A program made the position numbers and the translations under genes. Positions 47,164 to 60,485 of a stretch of DNA of 64,000 bases are shown piece after piece. The stretch lies in the NCBI RefSeq assembly GCF_000002995.4, contig NW_025062475.1:14168687-14232686 (forward strand), written 5' to 3'. The stretch is from Brugia malayi (taxonomy: Eukaryota > Nematoda > Chromadorea > Rhabditida > Onchocercidae). How positions within the stretch are numbered: position 1 is the stretch's first letter; each line of letters begins with the position of its first letter. Under the pieces are notes generated by a model. It was not told where the DNA came from, did not search any database, and saw only the letters and a list, made by a program, of their open reading frames with translations.

Positions 47164-48857
47164 CTGTAATCAGTTATTTAATAAATATATTTTAAACAAT
47201 TTAAACTTTTTTTAAAAAAAAAAAAAAAAAAAACTTTATAGAAGATGTTTCTAAAAAGATTTTTCTTTTTTTTTATAATAATTTTTTATATTTTTTCATT
47301 TTCTGAAATAAAACTTTATAATTTTCTTTTTTAAAATAAATATTTTTTCTTTTAAATTCTTTTTTTAAATAAATATGCAAATTAAACTCGCTAATTTCAT
47401 ATCTCCTTTTAAAATTAAGGCAAAAATTCAATTTTAACATATTCTAAAAAAAAAAAAAAAATAAATAAATAAATAGAGGATAAAAATAAATCCACTCCTA
47501 TCATAATTCATATGTTTAAATATTGATGACGAATTTTTGTTGAAAAAGATTAATGATAAATAAAAAAAAAAAAAGTTTCTATCGATTCATTCATTCATAA
47601 ATCTTACAATTTCATTTCAAAAAAAAAACTTAAAAAAAAAAAGCAAAGCAAAATTAACGTATGAATATTCAACAATATTGCTCACTGATAAAATTTACTT
47701 TAAATTTTAAATTAAACTTTTAATTAAATGAACCCACTAATCTTTCTTCCATTCCATCCCATGATAACTAATCTATTTTATCAGTTAAATTTGCATTTAA
47801 TGAGTAATTTAATAATCAATGATTATGATTTTATGAAATTTTTAAACATTTAGAAAAAATGATAAATGATAGAGCAAAGAACATTTTCAATGAAAATAAA
47901 TTTGTAAAAAGGCTTTTTCGATCGCTCTGATATCATTTCATTTAGCTAAAGTTTAATTTAAGCAAAGGAAATTCCCCAAGTAATATATATAAATATAACT
48001 AAAGGGAAGTGACAATTGACTTCATATAAAATCTAATTTTTTTTTTCCCCTACTTTTCATCTATAAATGATAGAGAGAGAGAGAGAGGGAGAGAGAGAGT
48101 AAATGAAATTAAAAAGACAAGAACATTTCATCTTTTCTTTAAAAAGTCAAAGGTTACAAATGAAAAATCTTTAAACTAAACTTTTATCTACTAAAAAGAA
48201 AAAGAAAATCAAAGTCTAATCTTCATTCAAAAAAATTTTTTTTTTTTCAATCCTTACATTTTTTTTTTTTTTTAGAATTGATTTTTCAATAATTAAATTC
48301 TAAAAAAGCGACAGTTCACATTTTTTTTTCCTGCACCTTTGGTAATAGGTTATCATGGAGTAATTTATGCTTGAAATTTGTAAAGAATTAATTTCTTTTA
48401 CTTTTTGGAACTAAATATTATCATAAATTAACATAAATATTATTAATAAATTAAGAATAACTAAATATTATTAATGAAAATTCAGCTTAATAATAGATTT
48501 TTTGTATTTTTTTTAAAAGCTTTTTCAATGGTTTTTTTTTTTTTTAAATTAATTTTTTGGAAATTTAGAATTTCTTTTGTTTGTTTTGACTAAAAATTAA
48601 AAGGAAATATATAATATAAAAGATGTATAATAAAACTTTTAAGTAAATTAAGGGAGAACAAAAGATAAGAAAGGAAGAAGGAAGGGGAAGAGAGAGAGAG
48701 AGGGAGAGAGAAATGGTAACATTTAGCGCTATCAATCAAACATCAGAAAATCTTTGCAACCTCATTAAAACTCCAAATAAAAACCTTTCCTTTCCTTTTT
48801 TTTTTCGTATTTCAAAAAGCATTTGAAAATAAACATGAAGCAGTAGTCATTTCAGCT

Positions 48858-49680
48858 ACCATATGTCACCACTTGTTGCCACCAGCTGTTGTCTTACTAC
48901 TACTTGCTGGAATTTGGCGCTACTTGCCACCGTTTACTACCATTATTACCTGTTACTACCTGAAACTACCTACTACCACCTGCAACCATTTGTTGACACC
49001 TGCTACCACCTGCTATACCACCTGCAACCACTTGTTGACACCTGCTACCACCTATTATAACCTGCAACCACTTGTTGAGACCTACTGCTACCTACTACAC
49101 TTGCAGACACCCGCCACCATCCGCTACCTGCTACCACCTGCTATGCCACCTGCAACCACTTGTTGACAACCATCGCCACCTACGATTACCTGCAACCACT
49201 TGCTGGCATCCGCTACCACCTGCTACGCCACATGCTACCACCTACAACCACCTGTCGGCACCTGATGTCACTTACTACCACCTGCAACCACTTCTTGACA
49301 CCTACTGCTATCTACCACCACTCGCTATCACTTGTTAACATCCGTTACCACCCCGCAGCCACATACTATCACCTGCAACCATTTCTTGACACCTACTGCT
49401 ATCTACCACCACTCGCTATCACTTGTTGACATCCGCTACCACCTGCGACCACTTGTCGGCACCTGATGTCACATACTACCACCTGCAACCACTTCTTGAC
49501 ACCTGGCTGCCACCTGTTAACATCAACAACTCGCTACACTTACTACTACCACCTGTTACCACATATAACAACCTGCTACCACCGGCTACTTGCTACCTAC
49601 CACTTGTTACTACCTGCTATCACTCGCTGATATCTCCCACCATCTGCCGCAACCTCCTATCAGTACTTGCTACCAGTCGT
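48858..49680. repeat. C-rich minisatellite, units near CACCTGCAACCACTTGTTGA
   Basis: About 820 bases of variant units of 15-30 bases built on ACCTGCTACCACCTGC and ACCTGCAACCACTTGTTGAC. It has much more C than the rest of the window and a strong strand skew (C over G). Larger blocks recur, for example 49268-49330 and 49370-49425. Several frames stay open across it by periodicity. Confidence 0.92.
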
Positions 49681-52600
49681 AATAAAACTAGTATTCACTG
49701 CATCCTTGTGACGTTCAAGCAAATTAAGTTGGTAGAGCGGGTGGGTGAGGAAGTTAGAAATAGAGTGAGAGAGAGGGAGAGAGAGAGAATTATTAAAATT
49801 TATAAAATGAATTTTACAATTAACTGAAAATATTCATTTAAAAGAAGTGAAATAATTCATTCATTTGTTAAGGGTGTAAGTAATGATTATTACTATTAAT
49901 CAATTATTTTTCATTTTTTTTTTTTTTCAAATTAACAATATTATTTGATTTTATTTTTGTTAGTAAGTTTCAAAGAGCACAATTGTACATGTTGTTCGAG
50001 CAAACAAAATTTATGACGTTTACAAGATAAATGTTAAAAAAAAAAAAACTTTCTTCTATCACTTAATCTTTTTTAACATTTGCTCTTTCTTTCTTTCTTT
50101 TTTTTTTGCTATTTGTTTATTTGTTTCACAAAAGGTTGAAGAACTAAGCATTCATCAATGAAAGAAACTGTTAAATAAAGTTAAATAAGAGTTCAACATC
50201 TAAACTTATAACTTACAAATTTATTTATACCTACAAATCTGTTACTGAATTTGATTTATAACCTATAATTAACATTTAGTTTGTCTCTAATCTATGATCA
50301 TCAAAAAAAAAAATTTTTTTTTTTTTTTGTAATAGTTAAAGTTTTTTATGGAAAAGAAAAATGTAACTTTCGATCTAAATCATTGATTTTGTTTAATGCT
50401 AATAATTCTAATTGATATTTCATTTATTGTTTCAACAAAGTTACACAAAAATGATCGTAAAAATTGATTTAATATTATCTTATTATTACATTTGTATTAC
50501 GAATGAAGAAAAAAATCAAAAGAAAAGCAAAAAGAAAAATTTAAACTTCAAAAAATGCTTCGTCAGTATATATCATAAAATATATCGATTTTATGATAAA
50601 TGTTGAAGTAATTCGATACTATTTGTTAAAAAAAAAAAATTTACTTTCTTATGTGCTTAACAAAATTTATCAAAAAAAAACTTTCGTAGCTTTTTTCAGC
50701 TTATCGATTAATGATTTCATTTAAATCATTAAAAACAACAAAAAAAAAAAAAAAAAAAAAAGAGGGGGGAAAGATTAAAATTTTGTAAAAAGTTAGCTAT
50801 TTGAAATGGATAAAATGAGAGTGAAATTTTGAAAAAAAAGAAATGAATAATGAAGGCATGGGTGTTACCCATTATCACTGATATATTGAAAAAAAATTTA
50901 TCATGAATAATGAAAGTGCTGATAAAAATGTCTACTTGTTAAATTTAAATTTTTTTTTTTTCGAAAAAAATGTGCATAATCTAGCATTTGCAAAAAAAAA
51001 AAAAGGAGAAAAAGAAAGTTTTATAATTGATAACTTTCATTTTTGAATTCGTTTTTTTTTTTCTTTTTCTTCACTAAAATCGTTTTTCTTTTTCTCCAAC
51101 TAAAATTTTAGCTAATAAATAATTATATTATCAGAGTTTATAAATGAAAATATTAAATCTTATCTGATTTATTTACAAATTTATTTAATCATTTTACAGA
51201 TAACACTTTGATTGGAATACCAGAATTTAAAAAAGTTATCAATTTTTATCTTTAAACTTTCAAATCTTAAAATTAACTCTCTGCGTGGACTGTAACAATA
51301 GCATTAAAGATTACTATACATTGCAATAGTATCATAATTAATTAGATGATTTTAAAAAAAAAATAAAATAAATTCTCTATTAGAATTTAAAAAAAAAAGA
51401 AATTCAATTGGAGAAATCATTTTTAGAATAAAATCAAATTACAAAAATCATTTCTTTTTCTTTAAAAACAATATGAAAAAAAAAAAACTGATCACAAATA
51501 TTTATTATTTTATTAAAATATGAGAAAGAGATTTTAATTTAACTTTTAAGTTTATCTAAAATTATTATTATCGATTGGCTGCTATCAATATTTTAGCAAA
51601 TGTTGAGAGGAAACATTGATGAAAAATCAGGAAGATAAAATAATTTAAAAAATAAAACAAAAAAAAAAAAAAGAAAGTAAAAATGCAGTCTAAAATCAGT
51701 CATACATAAAAGTTTATCTTCAAAAGGTTTATTCTTTTCATATTTTTTTCGGACAAAAAAAAAAAAAACAATACAGTTAATTTTATAAAATAAAAAATAA
51801 ACATGAATATTTTGGGAATGTTAAATTTTTTTTTTTTTTAAACAAAAAAATAGGAAAAAATAATTTAAGAAAAAAAGAAAGAAATAAAAAAAAAATGAAA
51901 TAAAGTAAAATATGAAAATGAAAATTTTATATCCAATTGTAAGATTATAATTTTGCTTTAACAAAATTAAATTGTCATCAATCATTATTTCAAATAGTTA
52001 GTTGTACTAATAATTACTGATTGAAGAAAATTTATAATTTTCAGCAATAAATGTTTATGATTTAATATAAACATTCATTTATATATATATGAAATAATTA
52101 AATACCATTAATTAATTTAATCGTAAAATCTTTTTTAAATGAGATATTCAAATTTATCCCCATTTTATCTATCTTATCTATTATATTTTATTAGAGCGTA
52201 AGGAATTTGCTCAATTTTTTATTAAAAAATTTGAAATTATCATAAAATCTAAAAGTATTTCTTTAGAATACACAAAATTAGATAGATAAGAGATCTGAAT
52301 GTCATTATTAATAAATGTAGAAAATTTTTCTTTTTTTTTTTAATTAATAATCAATTATTAAATAGTTGGAACATTAAACAATAAAATAATCAATATGCAA
52401 TAAAAATAAATGAGCAATGGATAATGTAAAATGTTTTATTCAAAATGAATATTATAAATTATAAATGCTTCATTAATACTTAATTTGTAAAATAAAAGTA
52501 ATTTGAAAAAAATTTTTACAAATAAATTTATACTTGTGATATATATGATTAAACTAGGCATAAAATCTCGAAAATGAATAGCCAAGAAAGTGTAGTAAAC

Positions 52601-53530
52601 AGGAAAATAATAAATTGGACAGATGGCACATCTGATTTATTACTTTTCACTTTTCACATATATCATTAGATATTATTGTCGTCGTCACATACATCACATA
52701 CAAAATATAGCAAAAAGATTTAAATGGACACAGATGCTAAAGGGTACCGTAGCTAAAGGATCAAAAGTCCTCAAGGTCATCGTCATCGTCATCATCGTCA
52801 CTATCATCATGATCAACTATGTCAACCAGTAATCAAAGAGATTGGTCATTTTGCTATCGTAGATGGTCATATTTTTGATTTCGTTCCATTTTAAATTTCA
52901 TTTATTTATTTAAAGTTTAAAATTTTAATTAAAATTACGAACTTATAAAAAGAGAATTTTTGAATGAATAAAATGAATTATTTAATAATTACATTGATTA
53001 TTATGATTATAGCAATTGAATAGATGAAAAAAAAAAATGGAAAACTTCTACTATTAAAGCAGTAATTAAAAAAATTATCATTAAATTATCATTCAAAATT
53101 ATCTTTGCTATTTGTATATTATGCTAGAATGGATAAACAGTTAAGTAAATTAAATGAATTATAGTAAAGTAAAGTATGATAGGAAAAAAATATATAAATT
53201 AATCAAATTAATTTTTTATAATCTAATATCATCAATAATTAATAATCAATTATGGATAAAAGTTGGGAATCAATTTGAAGTTTTAAATTCAAAATAAACT
53301 TTGCAAATTACATAAAAAAGTATACAATTTTATATGCATGAAAAAGTTATTGCAAATGTTGCAAATTAACAAAAAATTTAAATTTTGCTAAGGAAAAAAA
53401 CAAACAAACTGAATATTACGTTTTTAAAAAAAAGGAAAAATATGAAGTTAGTAGTAATTAAAAAAGAAAAGTCACAACAAAGATGAAAATAAAATATATC
53501 GGAATAAAATTAATGGATGAATTGTCAATA

Positions 53531-53690
53531 GAATTAAACGAGTTATCAGTAGCATTAGAATATCAGTTATTGGATTATCAAATTAAATGAGTTATCAATA
53601 TCATTAGAATATCAGTTATTGAATTATCAAATTAAATGAGTTATCAATATCTTTAGAATATCAGTTATTGAACTATTGAATTATCAATAG
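53531..53690. repeat. Tandem repeat, 49-bp unit, about three copies
   Basis: The phrase GAGTTATCA recurs at 53540, 53589 and 53638, and the following 'attagaatatcagttattg' is shared by all three copies with a few substitutions. It lies in the putative long intron of the F-box gene. Confidence 0.9.
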
Positions 53691-54408
53691 AATAGCAATT
53701 AAATTAGTTATTAAGAGAATATATTGCAAGAAGAATAAATAATTGAGTTTCGATTTTAGTCAAGAAAGAAAGAAAAAAAAAAACAATAAAATCTGATTGA
53801 ATGATAATATAAAAACTATTAAAATTTCATAAATTTTCTATTTCATTTAATTCTAACAATTAAAGGATGAAAAAGAAAAAAAAGGAAGGAAAATTGAACA
53901 TTGAAAAAGAAAATTTAAGTTAAATAAAATGTAACGAATTTATTGAACGAATAAAAAGCAAACATTTAACCAAAAAAAAAAAAAAAAGAAAAATGAGTGC
54001 TTTGTGCTTTTTTGAATCGAATGTCTTTTAAACCCTTTCAATATCAATTATGAACAAATTTAAATTTTATTAAAAAAAACTACAATCAATATTTGTCTAT
54101 CTTATATTATGCTCAGTTAAAAATGATACTTTAACTTGTAAATTGATGTAATATTAAGAAATGGAAGAAAAAAAAATGTTCAATAAAAAAAAAAAAATTT
54201 AATTCCTAAGCTAATAATCAGTAGCTAATTAGCAAGCTTTAATTATAAAAATATCAAATTAAAAACAAATAAATAAGTAAAAGAACACAATTAATTATAC
54301 ATATTAGCACTTACATTTATAAAATTATTTTTTTTTTCTTTTTAATATTTATTAATTCGAAAACTAAAATGAAAGGATAAGAATAAAAAAGAAAAAAGAA
54401 TTACTTAC

Positions 54409-54426
54409 AAATATGACATAGTTCAT
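54409..54426 (-). CDS. Candidate alternative first exon of the F-box gene
   Basis: On the minus strand ATG at 54426 opens six codons (MNYVIF) and ends exactly at a perfect GTAAGT donor, after a long pyrimidine tract. It ends in phase 0, as does the exon 54779-54537, so either could splice to the phase-0 exon at 47163. Evidence is the donor and phase only. Confidence 0.3.
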
Positions 54427-54536
54427 TTGAAAGAGAAAAAAAAATTTTTGATAAGAACTGTTTGTAAACAAATAATGATAGATAATGATGATAATGATTG
54501 ATATGATAATATGATAATGAATGAATGAATACATAC

Positions 54537-54779
54537 CCTGTATTGTCCTCTTGAACCATCGATTAGACTCATCAATTTATCACGATATTTGTAAAATTTA
54601 TAAGTTAACATGATACTTTTCGTCGAGCATACTGCTTCAGGTGTAATCTTTAATTCATCCACCTGTCCAATTACAGGTATTGCTGATTGGCTTGTATCAT
54701 CCGCTAGTGCTTTTTCATTTTGCGGGTAATCACAGTCAAATGTACGGCCAATTCGTAGTGATTGTAAAGTACAAGCCAT
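54537..54779 (-). CDS. Probable 5' coding exon, possibly of the F-box gene
   Basis: On the minus strand ATG at 54779 opens 81 codons, from MACTLQSLRIGRTFDC to YRDKLMSLIDGSRGQYR, up to a GTATGT donor, and the exon is clearly less AT-rich than its surroundings. It ends in phase 0 and the next minus-strand exon, 47163, begins in phase 0, giving a 509-residue product if joined. The F-box part is already full length from 47163, so this would be an N-terminal extension unlike human FBXL20, or the first exon of a different gene. I recognise no domain in it. Confidence 0.6.
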
Positions 54780-57110
54780 TTGTCAAATTTTTTTGATGGA
54801 CAATTTTGATGTGTTAAGGAAAAGAAATGGAGAGGGAGAGAGGGAGAGAGAGAGAGAGGGAGAGAAGAAAAAAAGAAGATAGTAGTTGATGAGTTCTTCT
54901 TTTTTTTTTTCTTTTCTTTTTTTAAAATATTTCAATGAAATGACCGAAAATGGATGTAACGAATTACAGTGAAGAATATTGTTGTTTGCCCTTTTTCCAT
55001 TTGTCGATAATATAATTGAAATTCAAAAATTATGTCAGTAAATATAAATATGCAATTGAAAATTTTCAAAAGGCAGCAAAAAAAAAGAGGATGAAAATGT
55101 TGAAAATCCGGAATATACGTATATAGTCGATGCGATAATTTATATGAATATAAAACCTGGAAGAAATAATCAAAATAACTAATCAAAATCTTTTTGCTCT
55201 TTTTTTTGTTGTTGTTGTTTTCCTTTTTAAAATATTAAATAAACAAATATTTGTAAAGTTTTATTTTGTTAAATGAAGAGAACAATAAATAAGCATAATG
55301 ATCGATTCAGTTAAGTCTAACAAAAAAAGAAAGAAAAAGAATTTAGTTGGAAATGTGAAATGTTGTCGTAATGCGGTAACTAAGTAACAGATTGAATTGA
55401 TATATATCTTTCTTTACCTTGTTAGTAGTTTGTAGCAACCAAATTTAATCAATATAATTTTGAAAAAAGAAAAAAAGAATAAGTGAGATTGTTAAATGAG
55501 GTAAATGAGCTATTGCTCATCAGGTAAATAAAGAAGCTAACATATAAGAGGGATATAATTTAGTGAAGATAAGCTTGATGACAAATATGACATGAAATAA
55601 TGGAGAGATGAATAATGATTGAAAAGAGGAAAGGAGGAATAGAAGAGAAAGGGAGAGGGAGGGAGAGAGAGAGAGAGAGTTATTTTAAGCAGATGTTGAA
55701 GTGAAGATGGAATAAATTAACAATTGAAGTGAAATGAGGAATAAAAGAAAGTTGATAGAATTAGAATGGAAGGTTAATGATCGACGAAGAGAGGTTAATG
55801 CTGAGGATGATGACAAAAGTAGAAATGACAATGAAGAAAGAATGAAGTGAACCCAAAATCATTGAACCTTTGTCACCACCGGGTAACAACAATTAAATGA
55901 ATGAACGGTAGAGAGGAGGAACTTTGAAAGTAACCTGCCTGTCATAGAAATTTTACATGTAAAAAGGTTAAACTTTCTATTTTAATAAATTTATTTGTTA
56001 AAATAGTTATTATAACTTATTTTATGGTTTATAAATGCACTATGAATTCTTTTAAATTTTGATCAATTTTCATCGCTTTTTGAAATAAGTCTTATTGTAT
56101 TTTAGGTAAATTTTACAGTTGAAATTTCGGATAAATGAATTAATAATAAAATAAATCTTTCCATCCCTTTCTTTTTTTTTTTTTCTTTGCTAAGCTAAAG
56201 ATGAATAATCTGATGAAAAGAGCTATAGATAGAATAATCGAATGGAAGAATGATTATAAGCTATGGGCGAATATTTTGATGAAATTAGGTAAAAAAATGA
56301 AATTTAAAAAAATCCAAGTTGAATTAAATATTTTTTTTTAATGGAATATATGGAAGAAATTTCATTAAAAACTGTTCAGATATAGTAAATATGACAAAAA
56401 TTATAAATTTACATTGCTATTATTGTTTTTTCTTTTATTATTTTAATTTCTTTTTCCATTATTTTGTTAAATATAAACGAGAACTAATTGAAAATTTAAA
56501 TTTTCCATTTTTATTTTTTTCAATATAAACACACACAATACATACATACAAAACAAAGACATATTTTTAACAAATTATTTTATCGTTTTTCTATTTTATC
56601 ATTTTCTTTCTCGTTATTTAATTAAAAAGAAAAAAAAAATGATCATCGATTTGAATAAGATGGATAGAAGAGATAAGTATGATTTTTGTAAATTATCAAA
56701 ATTATCAATAGGGTTATCATTAGATATAAGAGATAAAAATAAAGATAGACATTTTAAAAGCACAAATTAAAAAAAAAAAGCAAAAATTAAGAGAGAAAAA
56801 ATGAGAGAGAGAGAGAGAGGGAGAGAGGAAGAAGGGAAAAAAAGAAAGAGAATATGATAAGACGGAGAGTACAATTATTGAAAAGAAAATGCTTTTTTAA
56901 TTGGGGACAACATGGGACATCAAATATACATCCATCCATTTTATAGAATTTCAATTTTTTTTTTTCCTTTTTTAGAACGATCAATCAGTTATATTTCATA
57001 TATAAAATTATTAATAAAGAAATATCTATGTAATTTGTCATTTTATTCATAATAGATTAGTTAAAAAATGACAAAAAATTAATGAACAAACTGTTATGGA
57101 AGTGCAAATT

Positions 57111-57205
57111 ATGTATGTGTGTATGTGAATGTATGTATGTGTGTATGTGTGTGCATGTATGTATGTGTGTATGTGTGTGTATGTATGTATGTGTGTATGT
57201 GTGTA
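57111..57205. repeat. TATG/TGTG microsatellite
   Basis: Alternating GTAT and GTGT units. The His/Thr-rich minus-strand frame is its translation. Confidence 0.88.
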
Positions 57206-57719
57206 AAGCATTCATTTGAAAAATGCAAAATTTCTTAAGTAAAAGAAAGAAAAAATGGAAGAGAGAAGGAATAAAAAATATTTTTTTCATCGATTGAGAA
57301 AAGTTAATTTTTCTTTTGCTTTGAAATATATTTTATAAAAAAAAAGTGAAAGAATAGAGAATGAAATGTTATCAGCTGATGGTACTCTTTATTTATTCAT
57401 TTTAGGATGACAATTTAACAATGTGACAATAAAAGAATTTTATTTATTTATAAAATAAATAAATTTTTACTATTCCATTCTTTTCACTCCCTTTTCTCCT
57501 TTAAAAATTCAATAAGAAATAACTTTTTTCTTTCTTTTTCTCAAAAAATAATTTTTTCGTTTTTTTTTTTTCTTTTTTTTTTGAAAAAAACAAAATTTTA
57601 TGACTTTTTATTCAAACATAAATATACTAACAAAGAATGTCGAAAAGATAATTAATTTTTACTCATTCATTATTTGCTCTTTTAATGCAATATTGAACTA
57701 CAGTCATCATTATATTGCG

Positions 57720-57746
57720 TGCATTGCATGCAAGGCGTGCAATGCA
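57720..57746. other. Perfect 9-bp hairpin of TGCA-rich sequence
   Basis: TGCATTGCA at 57720-57728 pairs with TGCAATGCA at 57738-57746 across a 9-base loop; flanks repeat GCATGC. A related hairpin lies at 62711-62749. Confidence 0.6.
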
Positions 57747-59879
57747 TGCAGTTGAACGATTTATTACGACTATTTTCATCCGATATGGTTGATAAATTGT
57801 AAAATGAATAATAATTTATAATTAATTAACATCACCTAATGTCATTTCTAATGAATTCAAAATTTTCTAATGAAATTGCAAGATTAACTAATTGCATCAA
57901 TTTAATGAGTGATACACAGACTGTTATATTCCCTAATTGATTCTTCAATTTTTGATAAATTATTAATTGGGCTATTATATTTATTTTTATGATAAAATCA
58001 AATTACAAAATTCATTTTTTTTCCATGAAAAAATACGAAAAATTGAAGATAATTTAAAATAATATGAGAAATATCTATTAGTTTACTAAAATATGAAAAA
58101 GGAATTATTAAATTTCCTATTACTAAAATGTGGGAAAGAAATTTTTATATAACTACTAATTTTAGCTAAAATGAAGGAATAATCTTACTATCATTATCGA
58201 GATTTTAGCTAAATGTTGAAAGAAAACTTTTATGAAATTCAAAATGATAAAATAGTTTAAAAAGCTACTCAGATGAATAATCAGATTCAGAAAATGATAA
58301 AATACTTTAAAAAAAAATAAATAAAATAAACTGATTAGAATGAGAAATGCAAAGACTAGTTAGTAACTTAGTATCTCTATCAGAAATTTCAAATCTATTT
58401 ATGATAATAAAAATATTAAAATTTTAAAATTTATTACCAGTTAAATTGGATCAAAAAATTTAAATTAATCAATAATTATATAAAAAATATTGAGATATTA
58501 GAAGACTTATTATCAGTTAAACTTTAACAGAAAATATCAAAATATTTAGTAATTATCAAAACAAGCTTTAAAAAAAAAAACAAAAAATGTTAGATTTTTT
58601 AAATGTTTAGCATACCTAACTACATCAATAAATGAAGGGTAGAAAAATTTGAAAAGCTTTGCAATCTTTTAAATTGATTGTCACCTTTTCAACAAGTGTA
58701 TGACACATTTTCACTTATCAGTATTGACAAGAATTGCATAAGTTATCAATTATGATTGCTAAAAATGATTCAAATATTATCATTTCTGAAAAGTTACAAC
58801 AATTACTATTGAAAAATTATTGTATTACTTGTAAATCATATGATTGACAGACATATTTTTGAGGACAAAAAGGTTGACATTTGGTGACAATTGTTGAAAT
58901 TACAAAGTTTCACGACAATAAATACATATATCGGATACACATAGCGGCGATACGGATCCAGAATTAAACACATACACACCGGCAGACAGGTGTAAAGATG
59001 TACAGACATACACACATACACACAGAACAAGGAAGTACACATACAAAATTTAAAATTTGAAAAAGATATAATCAGGAATGATAGGATGAAAAATTTTTTT
59101 TATATTCCATTCATTCCATATAACTTTTTCAAAAAAAAAACATTTGAAAATTGATATAAATAATAAAACGATATGAAATAAACAAATTTTTAAATATTTT
59201 TTGAAAGAATAAATAATTAAATTCGTCAGAGTTATTCATCAGAGATATCATTCGTCAAAATAATTCTTTCATGAATTTTTTTTTTTTGTTTATTTAAAAA
59301 TTTTATAAGAATTACAGGTGTATTTTATCATATAAGATGTTCATGAATATTTCAGAAAGTTTAACAAGATAAAAGAATATATTATTTTTAAATTTTTATT
59401 GAAAAAAAATTTTTTTTTTTTGATATTAAACTTATTATTTGAGAAATATAGTAAAATTTTATCGAAATATGTTAAAAATTTTCGTATCAAAAAACTTTAT
59501 TTGGAAGTAATTTAAGTAAGTATTATAAAAGTAAGTAAGGATAATTTATTTTCTCTCTCTCTCTCTCTCTTTGTCTCTCTTTGCCAAGCAGTTTTTATGT
59601 GTATTTCTTGCAAATTCAATTTCTGTAGCTTACTGAAAATGAAATATTTAATTCGTTAAAGTGAGAAAAGTAAATTAACGACATCACTTTTCTCAATAAT
59701 ATCTAATTGTAATCGATCTGATCTAATTGATCAATAAATGAAAAGATCAAATTTTTGAAATAAACTAAATATAATCTATTTTTTATACTAATTCAAATTT
59801 TTTTTTTTTGCTTTTTTTATGAACAATAATCTCCAAGGAATGAAACTGGCAAAATACTGTGACAATAGCTAGAGGATGT

Positions 59880-60485
59880 TAAAATGCTACTACAATAATG
59901 GAAGTGTTACTACAATAGCGGGATTGTTTGTAATCTTGAAATACCACTACAGGAGCGAAAATGTTTGGAATGTTAAAATGCTACTACAATAGTAGAAGTG
60001 CAGTAGAAAGAACTGGAATTTTAAAGTGCCACTACAAGGACGGAAATGCTTAGAATGCTAAAATGCTACTACAATAGTGGAAGTGAATGGAATGTTAAAA
60101 TGCTACTACAATAGTGGAAGTGAATGGAATATTAAAATGCTACTACAATAGTGGAAGTGAATGGAATGTTAAAATGTTACTACAATAGTGGAAGTGAATG
60201 GAATGTTAAAATGTTACTACAATAGTGGAAGTGAATGGAATATTAAAATGCTACTACAATAGTGGAAGTGAATGGAATGTTAAAATGTTACTACAATAGT
60301 CGAAGTGAATGGAATATTAAAATGCTACTACAATAGTGGAAGTGAATGGAATGTTAAAATGCTACTACAATAGTGGAAGTGAATGGAATATTAAAATGCT
60401 ACTACAATAGTGGAAGTGAATGGAATATTAAAATGCTACTACAATAGTGGAAGTGAATGGAATATTAAAATGCTATTGCAGTATT
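59880..60485. repeat. 37-bp minisatellite, about eleven regular units
   Basis: From 60062 to about 60480 the unit 'atgctactacaatagtgg' + 'aagtgaatggaatattaaa' repeats every 37 bases with only a few variant positions (ATATT or ATGTT; GCTACT or GTTACT). Between 59880 and 60060 more diverged and irregular copies precede it. There are no spacers, so it is not a CRISPR array. Confidence 0.95.

Larger units (their letters stand above)
47164..54408. other. Long intron or upstream region of the F-box gene
   Basis: If the 54.5-kb exon belongs to the F-box gene this is a 7.2-7.4 kb intron, far longer than its others. It contains GA tracts (48069-48100, 48689-48712, 49762-49790), a C-rich minisatellite (48858-49680) and a 49-bp repeat (53531-53690). 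No other exon is supported. Confidence 0.55.
54780..59879. other. AT-rich region with GA tracts, no gene seen
   Basis: Purine-rich plus strand (GA runs at 54827-54865, 55648-55679, 56801-56835), TATG/TGTG tract at 57111-57205 and a CT run at 59552-59580. 54780-56000 is the likely promoter side of the F-box gene. No exon chain is supported. Confidence 0.55.

Noticed and set aside
48863..49827. Several overlapping plus-strand open frames rich in Thr, Tyr, Leu, Pro and His
   Set aside because: They are translations of the C-rich minisatellite in three frames; none has splice context or a domain.
52761..52833. Minus-strand Asp-rich end (VDIVDHDDSDDDDD) that looks like an acidic tail exon
   Set aside because: It is an ATC/GAT trinucleotide run with a chance AG before it, and joining it to the exon at 54537 breaks the acidic frame.
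54932..55186. 84-residue minus-strand frame near the F-box 5' exon
   Set aside because: AT-rich chance frame without splice sites or conserved features.
59880..60485. Regular 37-bp repeats considered as a CRISPR array
   Set aside because: Repeats are contiguous with no unique spacers and the genome is eukaryotic.
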